From positions 1 through 17,023 of the forward strand of contig CAYWTX010000276.1 of the NCBI GenBank assembly GCA_964461295.1: a DNA stretch of 17,023 nt, in the 5' to 3' direction. The DNA is from CAYWTX01 sp964461295 (GTDB lineage Bacteria > Planctomycetota > Phycisphaerae > SM23-33). Of this stretch, positions 1-7,055 are shown one piece after another. Each line of letters begins with the position of its first letter. Positions within the stretch are counted from its first letter, which is position 1. The position numbers were made by a program, and so were the translations under genes. The notes below the pieces were generated by a model. That model was not told the origin of the DNA. It did no database searches and was given only the letters and a program-made list of their open reading frames with translations.

Positions 1-67
1 CCGCTCGCCGGAAAGGGGCAAGGTCGTGCGGCAGGAACCCCGCTTTCGTTCCGCCGGTCCTGGGAAC

Positions 68-348
68 TCAATACACCTCGTCGTGAGTTCCCACGGTCTC
101 CAGGAGGCCGCCGCCTTCCCACCGTACCTGGTGAAGGAGAACACCACGCGCAGGTCGTAGCCACCGGAGCAGGCCCACGAATTCTGGTGTTTGCCCTTGA
201 GTTTGTGCGTCTTGAGCCGGGGGGCGTAGGGATCGGCTTCCAGCAGGCGAAGGGCCTGGAGCAATTGCTCCGCCAGGTCCGGCCGCTTGCGCAGCATCCG
301 TCTGGAGTCTCGCACAAACGCGGTGCTACGCAGGAGCACGTGACTCAC
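68..348 (-). pseudogene. RelE/YafQ-type mRNA interferase toxin, frameshifted near the C-terminus
   Basis: Not a single intact ORF. From a GTG at 348 the minus strand reads MSHVLLRSTAFVRDS, then a stretch with DPYAPRLKTHKLKGK and SWACSGGYDLRVVFSF, which is the core of RelE/YafQ ribosome-dependent mRNA interferases. After about residue 76 (positions 118-125) this frame turns to unrelated sequence and stays open to the window edge. A different frame takes over and gives EGGGLLETVGTHDEVY, stopping at 68-70. GTHDEVY is the usual end of this toxin family. A one-base loss (or two-base gain) therefore separates the two halves; the repaired protein would be about 93 residues, normal for the family. 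The GTG start overlaps the antitoxin stop by 4 bp (GTGA), as expected for an antitoxin-first pair. It is probably inactive; sequencing error is the main alternative. Confidence 0.8.
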
Positions 349-563
349 GCGAGGATCTCCCGCATGAGTTCGGCGGGGGTGGTCGGCTTGCACCGCCCAC
401 GGCTATGCTCGCGCCTGGCCGACCGGATGCTGGCGGCGATTCGGCGGCGCTCCTCGTCGGCCATGCGCATGCGCACCACGTCCACGAGGCTCTCTCGCTG
501 GTCAAGCGGCAGGCGGTCGATCATCTCCACGAGATCAGCGAAACGAACGGTACGTGCAGACAT
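345..563 (-). CDS. Antitoxin partner of the RelE/YafQ-type toxin
   Basis: A 72-residue protein starting MSARTVRFADLVEMIDRLPL. An N-terminal helical segment (FADLVEMIDRLPLDQRESLVDVV, split around residues 8-30) is followed by an Arg-rich helix (RMADEERRRIAASIRSARRE) and a C-terminal PTTPAELMREIL. This layout, with a 'lpl-dqre-lv' core and a terminal 'pAeLM-ei' motif, matches the small antitoxins that precede RelE/YafQ-like toxins in many bacteria. It would bind the toxin through its C-terminus and probably repress its own promoter. I chose the ATG at 563 because AGGAG lies 8 bases upstream; a longer ORF in the same frame has no such site and runs through the neighbouring UbiD remnant. Unlike its toxin, it has no visible lesion. 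Confidence 0.75.
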   Translation of the reverse strand: MSARTVRFADLVEMIDRLPLDQRESLVDVVRMRMADEERRRIAASIRSARREHSRGRCKPTTPAELMREILA

Positions 564-582
564 AATCGATTCTCCTGCCTTG

Positions 583-611
583 AGTATACCCGCCTGATGC
601 ATGCATGCCAC
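583..611 (-). promoter_or_regulatory. Putative promoter of the RelE-type toxin-antitoxin pair
   Basis: On the minus strand TATACT (588 to 583) is a 5/6 match to the sigma-70 -10 box. Seventeen bases upstream is GTGGCA (611 to 606), a 4/6 match to the -35 box. The start site would fall just before the AGGAG ribosome site of the antitoxin. The box pair lies in the edge of the UbiD remnant on the opposite strand. Assignment is by pattern only. Confidence 0.4.
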
Positions 612-983
612 CACCAGATGTTCGGACACGCCCGTGGCCTCCGGTTCCTCGCCCAGGTGGGCGAGGGGCTGGACCTCGCGGCCGTGCGGCAGACCCTGGC
701 CGAGCATCCGGCCACGCGGCAGTATCTCTTCCACGTGCTGGTCTGGCCGGACGTGCCGATGGACGACGCGCGGCTGATGCTGTGGGGCTGGTTCACGCGG
801 TTCGGCCCGCTAGCGGACCTGCATCCGGCGCGGCGCGAGCCGGCCGGCAATCGTATGCTCCTGCACCCGCCGATCCTGATCGACGCGACGTGGAAGCCCG
901 GCTACCGCCGTCCGGTGGCCTTCGACGAGGCCCGCGCCCGCCAGGTGGACGCCCGCTGGGGGCAGTACGGCATCGGGGTGTAG
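597..983 (+). pseudogene. C-terminal remnant of a UbiD-family decarboxylase
   Basis: About 128 residues whose second half resembles the C-terminal end of UbiD-like (prenylated-FMN) decarboxylases: WPDVPMDDARLMLWGWFTRF, then LIDATWKPGYRRPVAFDEAR, ending DARWGQYGIGV. Full-length members have roughly 450-600 residues, so the N-terminal catalytic parts are absent. The open frame continues upstream to about 405 but runs antisense through the antitoxin, where it no longer looks like UbiD. I place the boundary at the ATG at 597, which has no ribosome site. The gene therefore seems to have been cut away at the point where the RelE-type pair now sits. The last 11 codons recur at 1811-1850. The family call rests on remembered motifs and was not searched. 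Confidence 0.55.
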
Positions 984-990
984 GTATCCC
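951..990 (+). repeat. Imperfect direct repeat, copy 1 (UbiD tail)
   Basis: Forty bases starting GCCCGCTGGG that encode ARWGQYGIG and the stop of the UbiD remnant. They match 1811-1850 at 34 of 40 positions. Similarity ends abruptly after position 990. Together with copy 2 the repeat brackets the PIN-domain pair. Confidence 0.8.
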
Positions 991-1150
991 AATGTTCGTT
1001 GGGAGGATCGACGTGGGGCGGACGACAGCGGGGGAAGCTCGCGATGTTCGACACGGAAATGGGGACGAGACATTGCGCCTCGCCCGAGGACGTCGTGACC
1101 ATCGCCTCTGTCGCTGGCGTTCGCCGCCCGATCGGGGCTACAATACAAGA
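984..1150. other. Spacer between UbiD remnant and PIN gene
   Basis: 167 bases without a convincing gene. A small hairpin (CCCAA / TTGGG with a TGTTCG loop, 988-1003) follows the UbiD stop and could be a weak terminator. TACAAT at 1139-1144 is a 5/6 match to a -10 box only seven bases before the GTG of the PIN gene, but no matching -35 box is clear. Nothing else was recognised. Confidence 0.35.
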
Positions 1151-1609
1151 GTGAAGTGTACGCGCGTGTAGATCGACACCTCGGTCGTCAGCGGCTGCCT
1201 GGACGAGGAGTTTGCCGACGCCAGCCAAGCGCTGATGGAACAGGCCCGGCAAGGCGAGGTCGTGCTGCTGGTCTCGTCGCTGCTCATCGACGAACTGGTC
1301 GAGGCGCCGCCCTTGGTCCAGCAAGTGCTTCTGGACTTGCCGGAGTCCTGCATGGTTCGGATCGACCTGGATGAAGAAGCCGACCGGCTGGCCCGGGCCT
1401 ACATCGAGGCCGGGGTGCTTGGCGAAGCGTCGTTCGACGATGCGCGGCATGTGGCGATGGCCTGCGTACATGATGCGGACCTGATCGTGAGCTGGAATTT
1501 CCGGCATATCGTTCAATACCAGAGGATTCGCGGGTTTAACGCGGTGAACTTGCGCGAAGGCTACAAGAGCATTGAGGTCCGGTCGCCCCGAGAGATGGCG
1601 GAACCATGA
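1151..1609 (+). pseudogene. PIN-domain (VapC-like) ribonuclease toxin with an early amber codon
   Basis: Read from the GTG at 1151, the frame gives VKCTRV, a TAG at codon 7 (1169-1171), then IDTSVVSGCLDEEFADASQA and an open frame to 1609. The expected PIN start is a residue such as Tyr followed by IDTS, so TAG probably replaced a TAC or TAT. The PIN acidic residues are otherwise present: Asp9 (IDTS), Glu48 (LLIDELVE), Asp96/97 (SFDDARHVAM) and Asp110 (DADLIVSWNFRHI). Full length would be about 152 residues. Initiation at the next ATG (1235) would lose the first beta strand and Asp9, so the product should be inactive unless the amber codon is suppressed. The end overlaps the next gene by ATGA, as in toxin-antitoxin pairs. 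Confidence 0.75.
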
Positions 1610-1809
1610 AGAAGAACAAGACATTCGACGCGGTGGAGATGAAGAACGCCATTCAGGCCAAGCGCCGCCGCGAGCGGGCGAGCATGTCGGATGAGCAGGT
1701 GCGACAATCCCTTGCCGGAAGGCTCGACACCTCAGATCATCCCCTGTCCCGCAAGTGGCGTCGGCTCGTCCCGGATCGGGCGAACCAGTCCTCCGGCGCC
1801 AATGCGTAG
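1606..1809 (+). CDS. Small antitoxin-like partner of the PIN-domain protein
   Basis: A 67-residue protein starting MKKNKTFDAVEMKNAIQAKR. It overlaps the PIN gene by 4 bp (ATGA), so the two should be translated together. The 'K-TFD-VEMK' opening followed by a basic helix (AKRRRERASMSDEQVRQ) matches small proteins encoded directly after PIN toxins of the IDTSVxxGCxDEEF type. It would wrap around the PIN active site. The C-terminal 30 residues (from about SLAGRLDTSD) look less conserved and rich in small residues, and the stop lies one base before the second copy of the 40-bp repeat, so the natural C-terminus may have been altered. The antitoxin role is inferred from position and N-terminal motif. 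Confidence 0.6.
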   Translation: MKKNKTFDAVEMKNAIQAKRRRERASMSDEQVRQSLAGRLDTSDHPLSRKWRRLVPDRANQSSGANA

Positions 1810-1810
1810 C

Positions 1811-1850
1811 GCCCGCTGGGGACAGTACGGCATCGGAGCGCAGGTGCCCC
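1811..1850 (+). repeat. Imperfect direct repeat, copy 2 (UbiD-tail fragment)
   Basis: Second copy of the 40-bp UbiD-tail sequence. It again encodes ARWGQYGIG but with GCG CAG in place of the GTG TAG stop, so the frame reads on into non-homologous sequence. It sits one base after the stop of the PIN partner gene and 18 bases before the end of the opposing rhamnosidase gene. Confidence 0.8.
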
Positions 1851-1868
1851 CTGACGCCCACGGCGCCA

Positions 1869-4559
1869 TCATCCTCCTGCCGGAAGTGACGACCGGAAGC
1901 GGTAGCGGCCCGATCCCAGCGCGTACACCCTCGCGCCATCCTCAACGCGCAGGAACTTCACACCCTCGGCTGCCTCGGCCGGGCCGTCGCCCTCCATCAC
2001 TTCGGCGCCGTCGGCGGCGGGAACGTGGGCCGTGGCGACGGAGTTGGGCGGCACGGCGACGTTCCATTCGAACCGCCCGTCGTCCAGCCGCCAGCGGCTC
2101 TCGATCCGCCCGTATGGCCCCGCCAGGGCCGCGGCGGCGTGGGTGAGCAGCCCTCCCGGCCGCGGACGCAGGATGACGTGGCAGTAGCCCGGGCGGTCGG
2201 GGTCGGCGTCGATGCCCGCGGCGGTCGCGTACAGCCACTCGCCGACGGCGCCGAAAGCATAGTGGTTGAACGAGTTCATGCCCGGGCTCTGGAACCCCTT
2301 GTCGCTCGTCCACCCGTCCCAACGCTCCCAGATGGTCGTCGCGCCCTGCGTGACGGCGTACAGCCACGACGGACAACTGGTCTGGTGAAGCAGGGCATAT
2401 GCGACGTCGGTTCGCCCATTCGCGCTCAACACGCTCAGCAGGTACGGCGTGCCGACGAACCCGGTGGCCAGGTGCATGCCCCGGCGGCGAATGTCGTCCA
2501 CCAGGGAATCGACGACGGCCGGGCGAAGCCGATCAGGTATCAATCCGAAGTGCAGGGCCAGCACGTACGCGGTCTGGGTCTGGCCGACGACGCGCCCGGC
2601 CGGCGTGATGAAATTCCTTTGGAACGCCAGGCATGTGCGGTCGGCGATGGCCTCGTACCGCCGCGCGTCGTCGCCTCTGCCGAGCGCCTGCGCGATGCGC
2701 ACCATGAGCCGGGCGCTGTGGGCCAGGAAGGCCGTGCCGATAAGGTCCTTGGGCGTGGCGCCCTCGCAGCCGCCGCTGCCGTCCAGGGCCAGCCAGTCGC
2801 CGAACCCCCGGACCGCCGAGCCCTCGAAGGCACGCAGGCCGTCGCGGCTGGACGCCTCCAGGTACGCCATGTAGCGGGCCAGGCTGTCGTAGTGCTCCTC
2901 CAGGATGCCCGCGTCGCCGTAGCACAGGTACATCGTCCAGGCGCAGATCACCGTGGCGTCGGACCAGGCGGGCCCGCCATCGGGCCAGGCGCCGCCCAGG
3001 TGCGAGTTGGGCACCAGGCACGGCACGCTGCCGTCGGCGTTCTGGGCGTCGCGAATGTCCTGCAACCACTTGGCGAAGAACCCGCACACGTCCATGTTGA
3101 ACGCGGCCGTGCGCGCGAACACCTGCGCGTCGCCCATCCAGCCGAGGCGCTCGTCGCGCTGGGGGCAGTCGGTGGGCACGTCCAGGAAATTGCCCTTCTG
3201 ACCCCACACGATGTTGTGCTGAAGCTGGTTGAGCAGCGAATCAGAGCAGGTGAATTCCCCGGCAGCCGGCGTGTCCGAATGCAGCACGATGCCCGTGACG
3301 GCGTCGCGACCGGGCTCGCCGGCCAGGCCGTCCAACTCCACGTAGCGGAAGCCGTGGAACGTGAATCGCGATTCCCACTCCTCCGGCCCGCCGCCGCGGC
3401 AGGTGTAGTAGTCCGTCGCCCGGGCCGTCCGAAGATTGGCCGTGTACAACTCGCCGTCGGCGTCGAGCATCTCGGCGAACCGCAGCCGGATCGTGGCGCC
3501 CGGCTTGGCGGCGACCCGCAGCCGGACCCGACCGACCATGTTCTGGCCCAGGTCGTATATCCACAGCCCCCGCGCCGTCCGCCGCGGCGGACCAGCCGGG
3601 CGCAGCTCCGCCATCCGCCGGACCGGCGGGCCCCCCATCGCCACCACGGCCGCGCCCTCGTCGGCAAACTCCCGCGCCGCCTGCCACGCCGAATCGTCAA
3701 AGCCGCTCCGGTCCCACCCGGGCATCTCCAGCCGGGCGTCATAGCACTCGCCCATGATCAGGTCCGACTCCAGCAGCGGGCCGTACCCCACCTTCCACGC
3801 GCCGTCGGAAACGATTGTTTGGCTCGAACCGTCCTCCGCCGTGATCTCGAGCTGCGCCAGAAGCTTCGGCCGGTCGCCGTACAGCTGCCGGCTGCGCTTC
3901 TCCAGGTGCCCGCAATAGAAGCCGTCGCCCAGGATGGCGCCCAGCACGTTGGGCCCCTGCCGCAGCAGGTCCGTCACGTCGTACACGCGATACCGCACTC
4001 GCTTGTGGAAGTCCGTCCAGCCCGGCGAGAACACGTCGTCGCCGACTGCCCGCCCGTTGAGCGTGCACTCGTACATGCCCAGCGCGGTGACGTACAGCCG
4101 GGCCCGCGCCGCCGGGCGGCCCAGCACAAACTCCCTGCGGAGGTGCGGGCACGGGCTGGCCGACCACGGCCCGCCGACCAGCGGCGCCCCGACCCACCGC
4201 CCCTGCCAGTCCTCCCGCCGCAGCAGGCCCATCTCCCACCAGGCCGGCTCGGCGAGCTGCGCCTCCTGGCCGCGATCATCCCACACCCGCACCGTCCACC
4301 ACGCCCGCCGGCGCGATTCCAGCGGCTTGCCCGCGTAGACCACCCCGACCGACTGCTCGCCGGCCACGAGGCCGCTGTCCCACAGGTCGCCCGCCCCAGC
4401 CGCCAACGCCCGCGCGTCCCCGGCCACCAGCACGCGGTAGGCCCTCTGCCGTGCGCCGCGCCGCCGGGACTGCAATTGCCACGAAAGTCGCGGCTGGGGC
4501 ACGTCCAGGCCCAAGGGATTAGCGAAATACTCGCAGCGCGGCGATACGACCTGAGTCAT
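1869..4559 (-). CDS. GH78 alpha-L-rhamnosidase
   Basis: An 896-residue glycoside hydrolase that releases terminal alpha-L-rhamnose from plant or algal polysaccharides and glycosides by an inverting mechanism. The layout fits GH78: N-terminal beta domains (about 1-140, then 145-330 with LYVTALGMYECTLNGR), a beta domain with the family motif WIYDLGQNMVGRVRLRV (333-349), the (alpha/alpha)6 catalytic barrel (about 430-780) and a C-terminal beta domain. The catalytic signature DCPQRDERLGWMGD spans 464-477, with Glu470 the expected general acid and Asp464, Trp474 and Asp477 around the subsite. Glu745 in ATTIWERWDGW is the expected general base. I chose the ATG at 4559 because AGGAG lies 10 bases upstream and the family start follows it; an in-frame extension to 4778 is unlike the family. 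No signal peptide is seen, so it is probably cytoplasmic and acts on imported oligosaccharides. It lies 121 bases after a lipoprotein gene on the same strand. Confidence 0.95.
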   Translation of the reverse strand: MTQVVSPRCEYFANPLGLDVPQPRLSWQLQSRRRGARQRAYRVLVAGDARALAAGAGDLWDSGLVAGEQSVGVVYAGKPLESRRRAWWTVRVWDDRGQEAQLAEPAWWEMGLLRREDWQGRWVGAPLVGGPWSASPCPHLRREFVLGRPAARARLYVTALGMYECTLNGRAVGDDVFSPGWTDFHKRVRYRVYDVTDLLRQGPNVLGAILGDGFYCGHLEKRSRQLYGDRPKLLAQLEITAEDGSSQTIVSDGAWKVGYGPLLESDLIMGECYDARLEMPGWDRSGFDDSAWQAAREFADEGAAVVAMGGPPVRRMAELRPAGPPRRTARGLWIYDLGQNMVGRVRLRVAAKPGATIRLRFAEMLDADGELYTANLRTARATDYYTCRGGGPEEWESRFTFHGFRYVELDGLAGEPGRDAVTGIVLHSDTPAAGEFTCSDSLLNQLQHNIVWGQKGNFLDVPTDCPQRDERLGWMGDAQVFARTAAFNMDVCGFFAKWLQDIRDAQNADGSVPCLVPNSHLGGAWPDGGPAWSDATVICAWTMYLCYGDAGILEEHYDSLARYMAYLEASSRDGLRAFEGSAVRGFGDWLALDGSGGCEGATPKDLIGTAFLAHSARLMVRIAQALGRGDDARRYEAIADRTCLAFQRNFITPAGRVVGQTQTAYVLALHFGLIPDRLRPAVVDSLVDDIRRRGMHLATGFVGTPYLLSVLSANGRTDVAYALLHQTSCPSWLYAVTQGATTIWERWDGWTSDKGFQSPGMNSFNHYAFGAVGEWLYATAAGIDADPDRPGYCHVILRPRPGGLLTHAAAALAGPYGRIESRWRLDDGRFEWNVAVPPNSVATAHVPAADGAEVMEGDGPAEAAEGVKFLRVEDGARVYALGSGRYRFRSSLPAGG

Positions 4560-4680
4560 GCCGATGGTCTCCTGGCCCGCATGGTAATCGCCTTGGCGGT
4601 CCGGGGCCACCAAGATGCCCGCCGCGACTCGCGCGGTCACAACCCACCCCGCAACACGGCGCCCGCCCAAATCGACACCG

Positions 4681-5493
4681 CTACTCCCGCCGCACGGCCG
4701 CTCGAGCCACCGGCTCGCGCTGCACCACACGATAGCCGATGGCCAGTTGCAGCCGGCGCTGCGCCGAGCCGGTCGCATACGGCAGCAGCGCCGTGATCAG
4801 CGTCGCGCCTGCCGTGCGATGCTCGCGGTTGTACGAAGCCTGGATCCCTTCGCGATGCCGATACAGCACCGCGGGCACCCGCACCTGCTGGTTCTCCACG
4901 TCGATCACGAACCGGTCTTCGTCGGCGAGCAGCCGCACAAACCGGTCGCGAATCTCGAAACGCACTTCGCGGGCCGTCAACGGCCGGCGCGGCAGCGCAG
5001 CGCGGTTGTAGGTCACGCCCGGCGCTGCCGCCGCGGCGCGGAAGTCCCCGTCGCCGGCCAGCACCGAGTCGATGGCCTCCAGCGTCATCGTGCGCCCGTC
5101 CAGCCGCAGCAGCGTCCGCAGAAACCGCGATTCGGGAAACTCGCCGGGGCAGTTGCTGTCCAGCAGCAGCGCCAGCGACCACGCCGCCCGCGCGTTGTGC
5201 CAGTACGCCACGGCCGCGTCGCCGGCGGACACCAGCCGCGGCGTGGCGGTCGGGCCGGTGACGGCGAAGACCGCCAACTGCCGATGCAGGCGCTCGCGGC
5301 AGGAGCGCAACGCCCGCGGGCAGACCAGGCCGCGGGCGTCAACGGCCTTGTCCAGCACATGTGCCAGGTCGTCCGTCGAAGCCGACGGCGCCACGCCGGT
5401 CGTGTCCACCGCAATGGGCGGGCGCGAGGGCGCCGAGCAGCCCGCGACGACGACGAACACTGGGGCCACGAGCTTCGCGACGAACGTAACCAT
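4681..5493 (-). CDS. Lipoprotein with weak DUF547-like features
   Basis: A 270-residue protein with a lipoprotein signal: MVTFVAKLVAPVFVVVAGCS gives a hydrophobic stretch ending in VAGC, so Cys19 should be lipidated. The mature part contains AYWHNARAAWSLALLLD (96-112), resembling the 'A-WiNAYNA-tL--vLd' motif of DUF547 proteins. Then comes a Leu-rich segment with DGRTMTLEAIDSVL (132-145), where DUF547 proteins have a similar 'l-l--IE--iL'. The similarity is partial and the function of that family is not settled, so I give no activity. The ATG at 5493 is preferred over a GTG at 5520 because it begins the signal sequence directly; neither has a clear ribosome site. It may be cotranscribed with the downstream rhamnosidase gene (121-base gap). 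Confidence 0.7.
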   Translation of the reverse strand: MVTFVAKLVAPVFVVVAGCSAPSRPPIAVDTTGVAPSASTDDLAHVLDKAVDARGLVCPRALRSCRERLHRQLAVFAVTGPTATPRLVSAGDAAVAYWHNARAAWSLALLLDSNCPGEFPESRFLRTLLRLDGRTMTLEAIDSVLAGDGDFRAAAAAPGVTYNRAALPRRPLTAREVRFEIRDRFVRLLADEDRFVIDVENQQVRVPAVLYRHREGIQASYNREHRTAGATLITALLPYATGSAQRRLQLAIGYRVVQREPVARAAVRRE

Positions 5494-5676
5494 GGGCCGG
5501 GATTCTACCGTTTGGTACACTGGCTGTCAGCGTTGCAGGCGTCGCTTGGAGCTTCGCGTGCCGCCTGCGTCCGGCGAAACGTCGACCGCGCAGCCACGTT
5601 CCGCGACCCGCAAGCCGCGGTCGCGACGCCGTGACGACTCCGGGTATCCATGGAACAGGGAAAGGAACGGGACGCG
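5494..5676. other. Divergent intergenic region
   Basis: 183 bases between the divergent lipoprotein and AsmA-like genes. It must hold both promoters, but no box pair with good spacing was found on either strand. No repeat or RNA gene was recognised. Confidence 0.4.
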
Positions 5677-6954
5677 ATGGTTCGCCAGTCGCCGAAGGCG
5701 CGTTCGCGCCTGCGGCGCGCCGCGCGCGCCGGCGCCGTCGCGGTCCTGGTGGTCCTGCTGCTCGCCCTGGCGGGCAAGTGGTGGATCATCCCCGCCGTCG
5801 CTCGCTGGCAGATCGACCGCTGCATCGGCGAGTACTGGGACGGCACGGCCACGTTCGACCGGCTCGACTTCGCGTACTTCGGCTCGACCACGGTGCAGGG
5901 CGCGCACCTGCGCGACGGCGCCGGGCGCACGTGGCTGACGGTGCGCCGGCTGACGCTTCGCCCGGGCGACTGGCCGGGACTGCACCCGCGCCTGCGGGCG
6001 GTCCAGGCCGAGGGCTTCGCGTTCAGCGCCCACGTGATCGACGGCAACTGCTCACCGCCGCTGCGGAAGCTCCCGGCCGACCTGGCCGACTGGGTGGACC
6101 TGCACGAGTTGCGGGTGGCCGGGACGCTGGCGGTGATCGAGAACGGCAAGGCGGTGGACCGGCTGACGCTGGCGGCGCTGGCCATGCGGCGAAGCGGCGG
6201 GCGGTATGACGTGTCGGTGGACATGGCCGAGCCGAGGCTGGGAGCGTCGATGGTCGTGACGGGCGTGGAAGGCTTCCGCCTGGGCGAGCGCGGGGTGGAA
6301 TTGGCCGGCCTGTCGGCTGAGGTGGCCGGCGGGCGGGTTCACCTGTCGGCGTCGGCGACGTTGCCCCCGGCGGGCGGGCTGGACGTGCGCGGGCAGATCG
6401 CCGCGCGCGACGTGGACCTTTCGCGGGTGCGGCTGCCGCTCAGCGGGGTCAACACCGGGCGGTCCAAGGCCGTCGTCAGCTTCGAGGCCGGCGGCGCCGA
6501 TTGGCGGGCCGTCCGCGGACGCGGCACCGCCGTCATCGAGCGGATGGACCTCCGCAACGTGCCGGCCGCGTCGGCGATGTTCGCCCGCGCGGGGCTGTCG
6601 GCGCCGGAGGCGCTGAAGGACGCGAACGTGGATTCCTCCTTCACGCTTCGCGGCTGGCGGGTGGTGCTGGACCGCACGCAGGTGCGCCTGAGGCTGGGAC
6701 GAGTGGACGTGGAGGAAGGCGCCACGGTGGACATCCGCGGCGGCGAGATGGACCTTGTGGCCTCCGTGCGCGTGCTGGAGAGCGTACGGAACGCGATGAA
6801 GCACATCCCGCTGGTCAGCACGCTGGCGAGCCTGACCGAGAGATTGTCGCGGCTGCACGTCCGCGGCGTGTGGAGCGATCCCAACAGCGTGACCATCACG
6901 CCGGCGGCGGCCGTGCTCGCCGACGAAGAAGTGCCGACGCCCAGGACGCCGTAG
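5677..6954 (+). CDS. Membrane-anchored AsmA-like protein
   Basis: A 425-residue protein with a short basic N-terminus, one membrane segment (about residues 17-40, VAVLVVLLLALAGKWWIIPA) and a long periplasmic part rich in beta strands, with many alternating 'G-vdL--v-l' segments. The C-terminal region has an 'RGRGTAVIERMDLRNVP' stretch, a later ESVRNAMKHIPLVSTL helix and the ending VRGVWSDPNSVTITP. This is the pattern of the C-terminal region of AsmA-like/DUF3971-type envelope proteins, which are linked to lipid transfer to, or biogenesis of, the outer membrane. I chose the ATG at 5677 because AAAGGA lies 10 bases upstream; an in-frame ATG at 5650 has no ribosome site. It is monocistronic here, convergent with the isomerase gene 101 bases later. 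Confidence 0.65.
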   Translation: MVRQSPKARSRLRRAARAGAVAVLVVLLLALAGKWWIIPAVARWQIDRCIGEYWDGTATFDRLDFAYFGSTTVQGAHLRDGAGRTWLTVRRLTLRPGDWPGLHPRLRAVQAEGFAFSAHVIDGNCSPPLRKLPADLADWVDLHELRVAGTLAVIENGKAVDRLTLAALAMRRSGGRYDVSVDMAEPRLGASMVVTGVEGFRLGERGVELAGLSAEVAGGRVHLSASATLPPAGGLDVRGQIAARDVDLSRVRLPLSGVNTGRSKAVVSFEAGGADWRAVRGRGTAVIERMDLRNVPAASAMFARAGLSAPEALKDANVDSSFTLRGWRVVLDRTQVRLRLGRVDVEEGATVDIRGGEMDLVASVRVLESVRNAMKHIPLVSTLASLTERLSRLHVRGVWSDPNSVTITPAAAVLADEEVPTPRTP

Positions 6955-7055
6955 GGGCAACGGGAGAGCCCTGGGCGAACCGCGCGCGGCCGCGGACATG
7001 TGGTTCCTCGGGCGCGTCCCCGGTTGCCTTCGTTCGCTCCCCGGTTTGCTGGCCG

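Noticed and set aside
902..1945. A 347-codon minus-strand open frame over the UbiD remnant and PIN pair
   Set aside because: Composition is typical of a GC-rich shadow, while PIN and UbiD motifs are on the other strand. I kept the plus-strand genes despite their lesions.
2025..4796. A 923-codon plus-strand open frame
   Set aside because: It is antisense to the GH78 gene, which has full family motifs. The open frame results from high GC content and has low-complexity Arg/Pro/Ala/Val composition with no domain.
6955..7055. Terminator between the convergent AsmA-like and isomerase genes
   Set aside because: GC-rich palindromic bits such as CGCGGCCGCG are present, but no stem of convincing length or T-run was found.
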